Assembly (NCBI GenBank): GCA_033977485.1
Contig: CM066990.1
Coordinates: forward strand, 13,830,001-13,894,000
Source: Hydrangea macrophylla
Taxonomy: Eukaryota; Streptophyta; Magnoliopsida; Cornales; Hydrangeaceae
Length of the DNA stretch: 64,000 nt
Direction: 5' to 3'
Part shown: in pieces, positions 46,856-57,742 of the stretch
Numbering within the stretch: position 1 is the stretch's first letter
How the letters are laid out: every line of letters starts with the position of its first letter
The notes under the pieces: model-generated
What the model was told of the DNA's origin: nothing
The model's database searches: none
The model's input: only the letters and a program-made list of their open reading frames with translations
Position numbers and translations under genes: made by a program

Positions 46856-48349
46856 CTACCCATCATCGGGAACATCAGAAAAAATGTCAATCAATAGATC
46901 CGGAGAATCCATAACTCCACCCTCGACACCTGTAGTAGCGGTAGTCGGAACACGCGCAATCATGGTAGCTGGAGTAGAAACTGATGTGTCGGCCACGACA
47001 GGAGGAGGTGGAAATGGTAGCTCTGAAGTAGGTGGTCTCGCTGATGATGATGGTGCAGTAGGTGGTACAGCAGATGAAGAAGGAGCGGACAGATCAACCG
47101 GGGGATTGGAGGATGAAGGACCAGTACGGGCAGAGGAGGATGGGGCAGTGGTGGGTGGTGGAGGTGCAGATGGAGGAGAAGATGGGGGCACGATTGGATC
47201 GAACCCTAGCTGGACTAACAGGGTCGTCAGCATGGTGGATATGTGATCTATCTTGCCTTCGAGTCTAATTCGGGCCTCTCGCTCCTCTAATAGAAACTCG
47301 GGAATAGTAGGGAGAGGCGCAGAAGAAGACTCTCCCTGGGCGGGAGCCTGAGACCGCTGTCTCAACTCAAAACGAGCAACCTCTTCCACCGGGTCACCCT
47401 TATCATCAGAATCCTACTCCTCAGCCTCTGTGGGAGTCCCAGAAGCAGCTCCCTCAGTATCAGTCCCGCCTCCACGTCTCCTCTTCTCTCCCATCTTCGC
47501 CTTGCCTTTTCCTTTTCGCTTCCTCTTCTGCGCATCGGACCGGCGGGAAGCTGCCTCTCCAAACCGATTGTGAGACTGGGCAGTCGCGTCCCCCGCCAAA
47601 GGAATGATACCCGCATGCTCGATCACCCTATGAATAGCCTAAGCACCCTTCAGGTGCTTTTTAGTCTGAATGTAGCGTGTAGGGTGTCGCATGAAGTCGA
47701 TGTAAAGGTGGGGTAAACAGACTGGCTGCCGTGTCCCGATCGCATATAAGACACGAGCATACCACGCCGCAATCTTCTCCCTGTACGATATCACTAATAG
47801 GCAATTGCTCAGGGCAAGGTGGAGCATATGGTAATTATCTGTGAGGTGGAGGTCGGGAATGAGAGCCTCGCCATCCCATGTCAGAAGAGCTCCTCCGGTG
47901 ATCTCTCGAATAATGATGGTCGGTGATAGCTGAGGTGTGTCAGGATGATGGGGACATACACAATCAGGTACCTCCGGTACCCCAAGAGCAGCAGCGATGG
48001 TGGCCGGGCTGAAAATGATCTCTCGTCCACGGAAAAATGAGCGAAGGGTGAACGGAGCAACCGGATCCCGGATCATCATCGCACATGCCTCCCGTATCCA
48101 AGATAGATTTACATGCTTAGGCTGGGAGAATAGAATGTACCACTGGGGCATGGCACGTATCCGTGCAAGGTACCACGGAGTAGCCAACTAAGCAGTCTCA
48201 AGGGGACGCTCGATCATGACCTTCCGTGACTGGAAGTAACGGGTGAACCAAACGCGGTCTTCCTCGTTTCTAAACACGTGATCTGGAACTGGATCGGGTA
48301 TAGCGAGGTCGAATGGCTTAGATTTGTGGTAGCCAGTGATCGGATTCAT
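46856..48349 (-). pseudogene. Athila env-like / putative plant transposon protein ORF, three in-frame TAGs
   Basis: The position after pol is that of the env-like gene of Athila-type 'endogenous plant retroviruses'; its function in plants is unproven. The start is ATG 48349, eleven bases after a strong 3' splice site (pyrimidine tract then CATTTCAG, exon from 48358). One frame runs about 497 codons with TAG at 48188-48190, 47639-47641 and 47414-47416 and no frameshift. The N-terminal half (WYLARIRAMPQWYILF; FRGREIIFSPATIAAALGVP) resembles the putative plant transposon protein domain found in Athila. The middle is Lys/Arg-rich (KRKRKGKGKAKMGEKRRR). A possible coiled coil follows (LLEEREARIRLEGKID), then a Pro/Ser-rich tail. 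I see no signal peptide and no membrane span inside the frame. Confidence 0.7.
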
Positions 48350-49319
48350 GATAAAGCCCTGAAATGGAAGAAGCAAGGAGAGAAAACATTAATATTGGGC
48401 AAATAATAAAGAGAAAGAAACTGCCATACTTCGATCGATCGAATCCCGTTCGATCAATCGAGACAATCTTTGGTTCGATCGCTCGAAAATGTTCGATCGA
48501 TCGAACGGATGCTGGGTTTGATCGATCTAACCCAGTTCAATCGATCGAGCACAGCGAAATGGCAGTAGCAACGCTCGAGAATGGGAATAGCCCGAAACAA
48601 CAAATACATGTATAAAACTAATAAAAGGAGTTAAAGAATCAATGAGGGGCACCCCCATATGAATTTGAAAGAAAAAGAAATACGAGGGGTGACTCGGGGG
48701 CTCACCTCGAGAGACGCACTGGGTAGAGGATGCCGGTGATGCCACTGATGATTCGGGGGACTCGGAGCTCCTTAATGATGTGGTTTGAAGTGGGGGAGGC
48801 CAAAATCGTAGGAGTCGCCCTCTGTGTTCGATCACTCGAGTAAGGGAGAGAGACGGAGAGACTGATTGAAAATTCTGAAAGACGCCTCGTATAAATACAG
48901 GTTTCGATCGATCGAATAGGCTCGATCGATCGAACCTTTGATCGATTGAGCCTTCCTCAATCGCTCGAGGTGATAACGCTTTCGATCGATCGAGATACGT
49001 TCTATCGATTGAGAAGAGAAATTCCACACCCCCAACTAACCAATTTTAATCTGGACATACAGAATAGGGATAAAACAGTGCATTGCCAGAACATGTAAGC
49101 CAAAAATGGCAACCTCATAGTAGAACATTGCAAATTTATATAAATAAGTCCTTAAAATAGCATCCATATGCAATATTAGTGCCCCCAAAGATGGCATTTA
49201 AAACCTTATTGAAAAAAGAAAACTAAAAATAAAACTGAAATTAATAATACTTCGTCCAAGAATACACTCCAATTTATTAAAGAAGATATGAAATGACATA
49301 AAACAATTTGAGTGAAACA
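48350..49319 (-). mobile_element. Spacer upstream of the env-like ORF, candidate intron
   Basis: Contains two CGATCGATCG clusters (48430-48549, 48903-49012) and ends in the env-like splice acceptor (minus TTCTCTCCTTGCTTC then CATTTCAG). An AATAAA lies near 49277 on the minus strand, just past the accessory ORF stop. No ORF is supported in it. Confidence 0.5.
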
Positions 49320-50254
49320 CTATTCTTCAAGCAGAAAGATATCTTCCTCCACAGCTTCTTTCGCCGCCAGAACTTCAAATGTAGAGTCTAAACTTGATGA
49401 TTCCCTTTCCCAGAACAGTCGAAAAGCAGCGAGGACATCATCAAGCAAGTCTGAACTCTGTAAGGACTTGATATCACAGGCAAGAGGTGACCCGCATGGA
49501 GACAAGGATAAAGGAGTATGATTGCGCAACAGATTTTCCTCTTACGGTGGAGTATTCGGGGACCGTATGTATGGCCCAAACCCATGAAAGAGTTGATGTG
49601 GAAGGTATAGCGGTGGGAATGGTAGATTCATAGTGATATTCCTGACAAAAGGAAACAAAAAAAATGAAACGGAGAAAATAAGTTAACAAGAGCAACAGAA
49701 AAACAAAAAGGAAGAGATAAATAAAGCAAAACGAAAAGAAAATGAAAGGAATGTGACCCCAAAATTAACCTTACTATTGGCCAAATATCCCCAGATGCAC
49801 TAGCTGGTAGAGGGCATTGAAGCCTGAATAGCAAGTAACTGACATACTCATAGATGTAGGGAACCACATGGAAGATCATGAAGTCATCAACATATGTGAA
49901 AATAGCATTGTGGCGTTCGAGCACCACATCTTGTAAGTCCTCTTCTTCCCATGGCTCCTACATTGAGTCATTTTCCCATTATTCCAACAGTGCGTCATCC
50001 ACTTCTTCAACAGCATACCCTTCAGGTTCCCCTTCCTCTCCAGAAAGTTCCATATGCTCGAATGGGTTGATTTGGAGGAGAGTAGGATCATAAGGGATGT
50101 ACCCATAGGTCAGGTCCACTACATCATCCGCCCCTGGTCCTTGATAGGGAGACAATCAGAATGCTATCTCGTCGGCAGTCCAAGGTGGGTTCTGATATTC
50201 TGAATCAACCCAAGACCTTATAGAATGAACATCGTCGTCCCTCATTTTGATGTC
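49320..50254 (-). pseudogene. Candidate spliced accessory ORF between pol and env-like gene
   Basis: Function not recognised. Exon 1 follows a 3' splice site (TTTTTCCCTTACAG, exon from 50254) with ATG at 50245 (MRDDDVHSIRSWVDSEYQNP). It reads through an acidic domain (MELSGEEGEPEGYAVEEVDD) broken by one TGA, one TAA and one TAG. A U-rich intron of about 130 bp follows. Its donor is either GTAAGG at 49774 or GTTAAT at 49769, and its acceptor CCTTTTGTCAG ends at 49642. Exon 2 (49641-49320) ends in an acidic helix-like stretch (DDVLAAFRLFWERESSSLD). With the 49769 donor the phase leads into the 49320 frame, which has one further TAA. With the 49774 donor another frame stays open to 49474. No match to a known family. 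Confidence 0.5.
49642..49769 (-). other. Candidate intron inside the accessory ORF
   Basis: Minus strand begins GTTAATTTTGG (or 5 bases earlier, GTAAGG), is T-rich throughout and ends TTTGTTTCCTTTTGTCAG. The length and U-richness are typical for plant introns. Confidence 0.55.
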
Positions 50255-50463
50255 CTGTAAGGGAAAAATAGCATGGAACAGTAGATTAAGAATCGAAGTC
50301 ACATTCAAAAAGACAGACAAAAGATAAAACAAAATGAAATGCAGGAAAAGAAACAATACAATAACATTGGGAGAACGCACTTGGGTGTTTTAGTTTGAAG
50401 TATAGTCGGGCTCATCCAATTGGATGTGCTCAACCTCGGGTTGGAAATCTTCTAAGAATGGTT

Positions 50464-51864
50464 TCAACCTTTGGCCATTGACCTTGAAACTTCCGTCGTT
50501 CTTAGGATTAAATAGCTTAACTGCCCCGTGTGGAAAATAGATTTGACTGTGAAAGGACCTGTCCACCGTGATCGGAGTTTGCCTGGGAAGAGATGAAGGC
50601 GTGAATCATATAATAAAACTCTCTGCCCCAACTCGAAAGATTTACGAATGAGCGTTCGATCGTGGCGTGCCTTCAACCGTTCCTTGTGGAGTTTGGCATT
50701 GTCATATGCATCTCGTCGGATTTCCTCCAGTTCTGCCAATTACAGTTTTCGGAGATGTCCTCCCTTTTTAATGTCAAAATTTAATGAGCGTGTTGCCTAA
50801 TAAGCTTTGTGTTCTATTTCAACAGGAAGGTGACACGCCTTACCATACACTAGCCTATATGGAGACATTCCCAGATTTGTCTTAAAGGCCGTGCGGTATG
50901 CCCATAAAGCATCAGTCAATTTGTAAGCCCAATCTTTTCTATTGAAACTAACCATTTTTTTAAGTATATGTTTGATTTCACGGTTAGCCAACTCCGCCTG
51001 CCCATTTGTTTGTGGGTGGTACGCTAGAGCGATTTTGTGGTGTACCCCATATTTCTTGAGTAGTGCTTCCAAAGGCCTATTGCAGAACTGCTTGCCTTGG
51101 TCACTTAATAATGCTTTTGGGGTTCCGAAATGCGATAAAATGTTTTCCTTAAGAAAAGACATGACTGTTTTATGGTCATTGCGTCTCGTCGGTATTGCTT
51201 CCACCCATTTTGATACGTACTCCACATCTAGGAGTATGTATTCGCAGTTGTTTGATTTAGGGAACGGGCCCATAAAGTCTATGCCCCAATAATCGAATAT
51301 TTCAATTGTGATAATAGGGGTTAAGGGCATAGAATTTCTTTTTGAAATAGTACCTAGCTTTTGACAGCGTTGGCACGATTTGCAGAAAGAATAAGCGTCC
51401 TTAAATATGGTGGGCCAATAAAATCTACTGTGTAGGACTTTTTGTGCAGTCTTTTGGGAAGAAAAATGGCCACCACACGCTTCAGAGTGGCATGAGGCTA
51501 GAGTTACGGTTATATCCTCATTAGGAACGCAACGCCTGATGACCTGATCAGCACAATACTTGAATAAATAAGGGTCATCGAAAAAGAAATGGCGTGCAAA
51601 CGAGAGGAACCGCTTCCTGTCTTGATTCGACCAGTGTCTAGGAGTTTCTCCTGCGGTTAGGTAGTTTACTATGTCTGCATACCAGGGTAAACCCGAGACT
51701 GCCATAATTTGCTCGTCTGGGAATTCATCTTTGATTGGTATGGGTTCAGTATTGTCCATGAATGTTAACCGAGATAAGTGGTCAGCAACCACATTCTCTA
51801 CTCCCTTTTTATCCTTGATAGTGATATCAAATTCCTGGAGTAGAAGTATCCAAAGGATAAGCCT
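50464..51864 (-). pseudogene. pol: Family B integrase
   Basis: Inserts the cDNA into chromosomal DNA. One frame from 51864, with the zinc-binding HHCC module ([10 protein letters not shown], then CKSCQRCQ), the DDE core (first Asp in WGIDFMGPF, second in LLSDQGKQF, Glu in [12 protein letters not shown]) and a C-terminal domain (LELGQRVLLYDSRL-like, ending with RWTGPF). In-frame stops are at 50797-50799 (TAG, at a position usually Trp) and 50740-50742 (TAA). No frameshift. The catalytic residues are all present, so only nonsense changes silence it. Confidence 0.88.
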
Positions 51865-52836
51865 CTATTTTGCGTCTTTCTTAGATAACAGGTACTTGAG
51901 GGCCGAGTGGTCTGTAAAATAGACTATTGGGGACCCTATCAGATAAGACCTAAATTTGTCCAACGCGAAGACTATTGCCAGTAACTCTTTTTCAGTAGTT
52001 GTATAGTTTATTTGGGCTTCGTTGAGTGTTCGGCTCGCATAGTATATAACATAAGGCTTGTCGTCCTTCCTCTGTCCTAGGACTGCACCAATGGCGTAGT
52101 CACTAGCATCGCACATTAGTTCGAATGGCAAACCCTAGTTGGGTGCCTATATTATCGGTGCGGAGGTAAGGTGTTCCTTTAGTGCGTCAAAAGATGTTTG
52201 ACAGTTATCCGACCACACAAAAGGTGTATCTTTGACTATGAGTTGGCACAGTGGTCTAGAGATCGCACTAAAGTTTTGGATAAAGCGTCGATAAAATCCA
52301 GCATGTCCCAGAAAAGAACGGATGTCTCGGACTGTTCGAGGGACAGGTAAATTCGAAATTATATCAATTTTTGCTTTATCAACTTGGATACCTTTGTCAG
52401 AGATAATGTGGCCGAGGACAATTCCTTTGGTCACCATGAAGTGGCATTTTTCCCAGTTTAGTACTAGGTGTTTGTCCTCGCATCTCGCTAACACTTTTTC
52501 AAGGTTTTCTAGGCAGTTATCAAAACTATGGCCAAACACCGAGAAGTCGTCCATGAAAACCTCGAGTGTCTGTTCAACCATATCGCTGAAAATGCTTAAC
52601 ATACACCGCTGAAAAGTAGCAGGTGCATTGCATAATCCAAAAGGCATACGGCGGTAAGCGAATGTACCGAACGGACATGTGAATGTTGTTTTCTCCTGAT
52701 CTTCAGGAGCAATTTCAATTTGGTTGTACCCACTGTATCCGTCCAAAAAACAATAATACTTATGACCTGCCACTCGTTCTAGCATCTGATCCATGAATGG
52801 TAGTGGGAAGTGATCTTTCCGGGTCACAGTATTCAA
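51865..52836 (-). pseudogene. pol: Family B RT palm/thumb and RNase H
   Basis: Copies element RNA into DNA and degrades the RNA strand. The RT portion (52836-52147) has FLDGYSGYNQI, the MPFGLCNAPATFQRCM block and the catalytic FMDD at about 52546-52557. After two TAGs (52147-52149 and 52135-52137, the second at a conserved Trp) comes RNase H with its acidic residues in CDASDYAIG, TEKELLA and FTDHSAL. Another TAG closes the segment at 51865-51867. All of these are in a single frame with the integrase and the upstream RT start. Confidence 0.9.
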
Positions 52837-53301
52837 CTTTCAATAGTCAATACACATCCGCCATCCAGTGGGGACGTGTGTTGGTACTAACTCGCCATCT
52901 TTATTTGGGATTACTGTTATACCGGCCTTTTTGGGCACCACTTGGGTTGGACTAATCCAAGGGCTGTCAGAGATAGGGTATATTATCCCAATGTCTAGAA
53001 GTTTTAAGACTTCTTTCTTCACTACTTCTTCCATATTTGGATTCAGACGCCTCTGCATTTGTCGCGAAGGTTTAGCGTCGCCCTCCAGATATATCTTATG
53101 GGTGCAAATAGATGGGCTTATACCTTTTAGGTCGACAATAGTCCATCCCAATGCTCCCTTATGCAGTTTGAGCATTTGAATCAACTTATCCTCTTGTTCT
53201 GGATTTAACGTAGATGAGATTATAACAGGATAAGTCTTTTCAGTTCCCAGAAAAGCATATTTGAGCTCTTTTGGAAGCTCTTTTAATTCCAAATCAGGAA
53301 A
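52837..53301 (-). pseudogene. pol: Family B RT N-terminal part
   Basis: Fingers region with GWTIVDLKGISPSICTHKI, NPNMEEVVKKEVLKLLD, WISPTQVVPKKAGITV and a terminal MCIDY, followed by TGA at 52840-52842 where the family has Arg (CGA to TGA would be a CpG transition). The frame joins the gag-protease frame across a TAG at 53302-53304. Confidence 0.88.
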
Positions 53302-55976
53302 CTAAAAATTCGAAGGCATAGTTGACTTGGTTTTTGGAGGTAAGGGTTCATATGGTGTGACCCACATGCACTCATCTCTATCTTCCTCCTTTATTTCCAC
53401 CATGAGGCAGACATGATTTAGGGCAGCATCCAACGGGGTAGAATCATTAGGTTGATAGGTAGTGTTGAATTGTGACACAACTACCTCCAAGGGATCTTTG
53501 TACTCTACAAGATCAGCCTCATCTTCGATGACCGTTTCGATGCAGTTAACTTCTTCGCCATCCTTGTATTCTTCAGGTCGGGGATTTGAGAATATCTTGA
53601 CATTTAAAGTCATGTTCCCGAATACAATGGTCATGATACCACTTCTTATTTTGATTGTGGCATCTATGGTGTTGAGGAATGGACGTCCAAAAATTACCGG
53701 GATTTGTGCACATAGGTTAGACACAGGTTCTGTGTCCAAAATCACAAAATCTACCGGGAAGACAAAAGTGTCTATTTGCACCAGAACGTCTATTTGCACC
53801 AGAACGTCCTCCAATATTCCTCTAGGATATTTGACTGACCTGTCTGCCAATTGCAATGCAACTCGGGTGGGTTTGAGTTTACCCAACCCTAATTGTTTAT
53901 AGACTGAGTATGGCAACAGGTTTACGCTTGCTCCTAAATTAAGGAGTGCGTTGTTTATCCTTTGATTCCCAATTCTGCACGAGACAGTTGGGGTGCCAGG
54001 ATCCTTAAGCTTTGGAGGAAACTCATTTTGAATGATTGCACTTGCTTGGCAAGCGACATAAGCGTGTTTCTTTACACTTTGCCTCCTCTTGACCGTGCAT
54101 AAGTCCTTTAGATACTTAGCGTAGGCTGGCACTTGTTTGATGGCATCAAGGAGTGGGAGATTGATTTTAACTTGTTTGAACAACTCCAAGAACTCCTGAT
54201 TCTTTGCCTCATTTTGGGGTTTATTGAGCCTTTGAGGGTACGGTGCAGGGAAAGGGCATTTAGGTAATTCGTCAATGACAGGCTCCTTTCCATGCCTTCT
54301 CTCAACTTGTTCTACTTCTTTAGGAGCGTCCTCATTTGGTTCTAATGGTTTGTCATTAGTAGACGACTCCTCTACTAGAGTAGATGGTTTACTCTTAGTT
54401 ACCACTTCCTCCTCTTTATACTCCTCGGGAATAGAATGAGGCCTGTTTTGCCCTATGACTTTGCCGCTTCTTAGTGTAGTCACGACTTTAGCTTGTTCAT
54501 GGTTAGGGGGACCATTATTGTATCCCTTGGGGTTTGGAAGTGGTTGAGCGGGAAATGTGCCACTCGAACCCTCTTGACGTGCATCCATCCTCTCTAATGT
54601 TGCGGACATTTTGCTCATCATTTGAATTAATTGTTGAGTTAAATTTGCGTTGGAGAGTGGATCTTTCTCGTGCACCTTCTTGTGAGGTGGCACATAGACA
54701 TTTGCTTGTTGATTATGTAAGGGTTGAGCGTTATTGTAGTTGTTTGTTCTATTCTGATTGAATGGCTGGGACTGCCTGTTGCATTGCCCTTGATATTGAT
54801 TATTGTTATTATAGGGTTGTTGTTGTTGAAATTGGTTTTGGGTCCCAGCATTGTTTTTCCAGTCGAACCCGGGGTGATTCCATCTATTGTTATTATTTTG
54901 TGAATTATAGTTGTTGTAGGAATTCCCCACCCCCCTATACCCTTGCATAGCATTCATTTCCATGGGAGGTTGTTCTTGAAAATATGGCACATTGGGACAG
55001 TATTGAGTAGTGTGTCCCAGCATGTTGCATGTGCCACACAGTTCTTCAGGCAAAAACTACCTAGAACTCTCTCATCTCATCCCCAATTCTTCCACTTTCT
55101 TTGCTAGTTCTTCATACTTGTTCATAAGATGATCCTCACTTTTTAGTTGATATAAATTTTTCTCTTCTACACAGGAGATCTGTGAGCGTGGGACATCATC
55201 TGAATTTGACCATTCATGGGCGTGTTCTGCTAGCCACTCAAAATGGGCTTCAGCTTCCTCTGTGTTTTTGCGAAGAATGGCCCTGAACTCATGGTCTCGA
55301 CCAATTTCTTAGTTTCACCGTTTAATCCTTCGTAAAAGTAGCTGATTGTTCGCCATTTCTCGTACCCGTGATGTGGGCATGAGATCAGCAAATCCTTGAA
55401 ACGTTCCCAAGTTTGGGTGAATGTTTCATTGCTCTTTTGTTTATAGGAATTTATTTGCCGTTTAAGCTCGGTAATCATGCGAGGTGGGAAGAATTTCTTC
55501 AGGAAAGCAGTGTTCATCGCATGCCAGGTATAGATAGAGTTTGGCTTCAAGGTGAGTAACCACGCTTTTGCTTTATCCTTCAGAGTGAAAGGAAATAGCA
55601 TCAGACGTGTTACATCTACAGGACAATTCTGTGAGAAAGTTTTACAAATGTCCTCAAAGTCCTTGACATGTAGATACGCCTTCTCGCTCTCCATTCCATG
55701 AAAGGTAGGAAGGAGTTGAATCATTCCATTGCGAAATTGGAATTCGCCTGCATGAGGTGGAATGAGAATGCAAGATGGCGTAGGCGCGTGTTCGGGTGTC
55801 ATGAGGTCGCACAAAGGACGCAATGAATCGTCAATTGGTACTACCACATTATCACCGTTTTCACTTTGATTATCAGCCATTGAATCGATCGGTGTAACTA
55901 CGGGGTTAATCGAACTAGATGAATTGGATAAATAGAATGGGTTTCCATAAATTCCTTCGATGGAATTATCGGACAT
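53302..55976 (-). pseudogene. gag-pro: Family B gag and aspartic protease
   Basis: ATG at 55976, 106 bp from the PBS. The capsid core (55976-55262) has RNGMIQLLPTFHGMESEKAY, KAWLLTLKPNSIYTW and TAFLKKFFPPRMITELK. A frameshift near 55253-55262 moves the frame, then TGA (near 55071) and TAG (near 55056) precede a CCHC knuckle CGTCNMLGHTTQYC. A Gln/Asn-rich segment follows. The protease domain (about 54000-53600) has NLGASVNLLPYSVYKQLGLG, where the catalytic Asp of the usual DLGA is Asn (codon 53938-53940), then the flap-side block LADRSVKYPRG and FGRPFLNTI. An in-frame 18-bp duplication (53770-53805) repeats six residues VLVQID. Confidence 0.9.
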
Positions 55977-56081
55977 AAAGGGAAAGATCCTAAGAAATTT
56001 TTAATCTAAAGAACAAAAGAAAAAGAAAAACAGAAAAAGATAAGGAAAGATTAAGGTAATCGAAGTGTTAGCTTGCCGCCT

Positions 56082-56099
56082 TCCCCGGCAACGGCGCCA
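56082..56099 (-). other. Primer binding site, tRNA-Asp (family B)
   Basis: + strand TCCCCGGCAACGGCGCCA, the 3' end of plant tRNA-Asp, with no mismatch that I can see. It lies six bases from the LTR. This is typical for Athila. Confidence 0.9.
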
Positions 56100-56105
56100 A
56101 AAACT

Positions 56106-57737
56106 TGACACGACTAAATAGTTGTGCGCTCTTGTGAAACACCCAAGTGTAGGTGATTGTGCAAGTAATACTGGATAAGTCCAGGTCGATCCCACAGGGA
56201 ATGTGTTAAACTAATTACTTAGATTATTCTCAAAAAAATAAAATAAAATTCAATATTTTTAGGGAAAGCAAACTAATTTAACAACTACTACAAGTAAAGC
56301 AATTAAACTAGATTACCTAATTACTGACTAATTAACTAAAGCTATAATTTAAAATGTGTTTGTTTCTTAATTAAAAGGAATGTTGGGAGTACACGAATCC
56401 ACCGCAACCTAGCCATCTACCATGCAATTACATTGAAGCTCGATGGAGCACACTTTCTACAGTATTCCGTATTCCTCTTAAGATAAAGAATCTATAATCC
56501 TTTCATGGCCGGGACTATATCATCACATTTACGTTTGAAATACATAAAAGCGGTTTAAATCAATAGTTTAGACTCTCACCTACAATGGTATTAGCATTGA
56601 GGGTGGTTTGCAACATATATTGAAGAAAAATGCCTCAAGACTTTAGGTTTAAAGACTGTTTTGACAAACTGAGCATTTGGGGACAGTTTGATAACGAATC
56701 AGTAAAGCAGAAAGTCCAGGAATACTGCATAGAATGTTCTCAAGAATTAGAATGTTCGATCGATCGACGCGCTTTCGATCGATCGAATATCTTCATCTCT
56801 CGATCAATCGAACTGACTTCGATCGCTCGACAATGTCTCTGTTTCGATCGATCGAATATGTTCGATCGATCGAACACAGAAATTAATCTGCTGCATGGCA
56901 GAGGCCTGAGATCACGGTTTCATCATGATCTCTCAACCCGGGGACTACTCAGACATCGTCTGGAGTGTCACAGATTTGTTCTTAACATAAATATTCATTA
57001 AGGTTGCGTTTGGTTGAGATCTAAGCATTAAAACTATGAAAAACTATGGTTTATCCACTACCAACAAGTAAAACTATGATCTATTCAGATTTAAACTATG
57101 TAAGCTACTAACAGAATGTAAACAAAACTGATATAATAAAACCTGGAACGAACGAGCTATTAATAACCTTTAACTTCACTTGAATTCAATGTTCAATCAC
57201 CAAAACCTACAAGAATCAAAGTAGAACACTCTCTCTCTATGTAAAAAAACTGATAAAATGTAAAGTAGCCCCCCTCCTAGACGTACACAATACGAGTTTT
57301 TATAGTAAAAACCTAATGCTAGGGTTCAACATGCATTCTGCTGCGTGCACGTAAAAATCTGATAAAAGGCGTGTTCGATCGATCAAACAATTCTCGGTCG
57401 ATTGAACTCTTGGGGACTTCGATCGCTTGAACTTATCTCGATCGATCGAAACTTCGATCGATCGAATGGTCTTCAATCGCTCGAACTCTATATTTCAGCT
57501 TTGACATGTCTTCTTTAGAATTCAGCATTTCCCTTCATCGTTATCTTTCAATTCTTCACACAACAACTGTAGTCTGCACAAATTATAGCTAAAACACACA
57601 ACTTATCATAGTTTAATCAATATGTGCACAAACTAGCATTATAATTCAAATTGCAGATAAATGGAGGAATTGTAAACTAAATCCATACTTTTTCTTCTTT
57701 TAGCGCGGTTGTATTTTACAAATACTCTCGCTTGTCA
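56106..57737 (-). repeat. Family B 5' LTR
   Basis: Partner of 43057-44688. The TATA box is at 57296-57305. Palindrome clusters are at 56755-56875 (downstream of TATA) and 57374-57486 (upstream). Right of it is the CAATT duplication, then the family A protease ORF. Confidence 0.93.
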
Positions 57738-57742
57738 CAATT

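Larger units (their letters stand above)
43057..57737 (-). mobile_element. Complete Athila-like family B retrotransposon, 14.7 kb
   Basis: Perfect target duplications CAATT (43052-43056, 57738-57742). The two LTRs are of equal length by my coordinates (1632 bp: 43057-44688, 56106-57737) with roughly 40 differences by eye, mostly transitions. The PBS matches tRNA-Asp exactly. It contains gag, protease, RT, RNase H, integrase, a candidate spliced accessory ORF and an env-like ORF, then a long 3' non-coding region. This is the Athila layout. All ORFs carry stops, so it cannot act autonomously. Confidence 0.93.
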
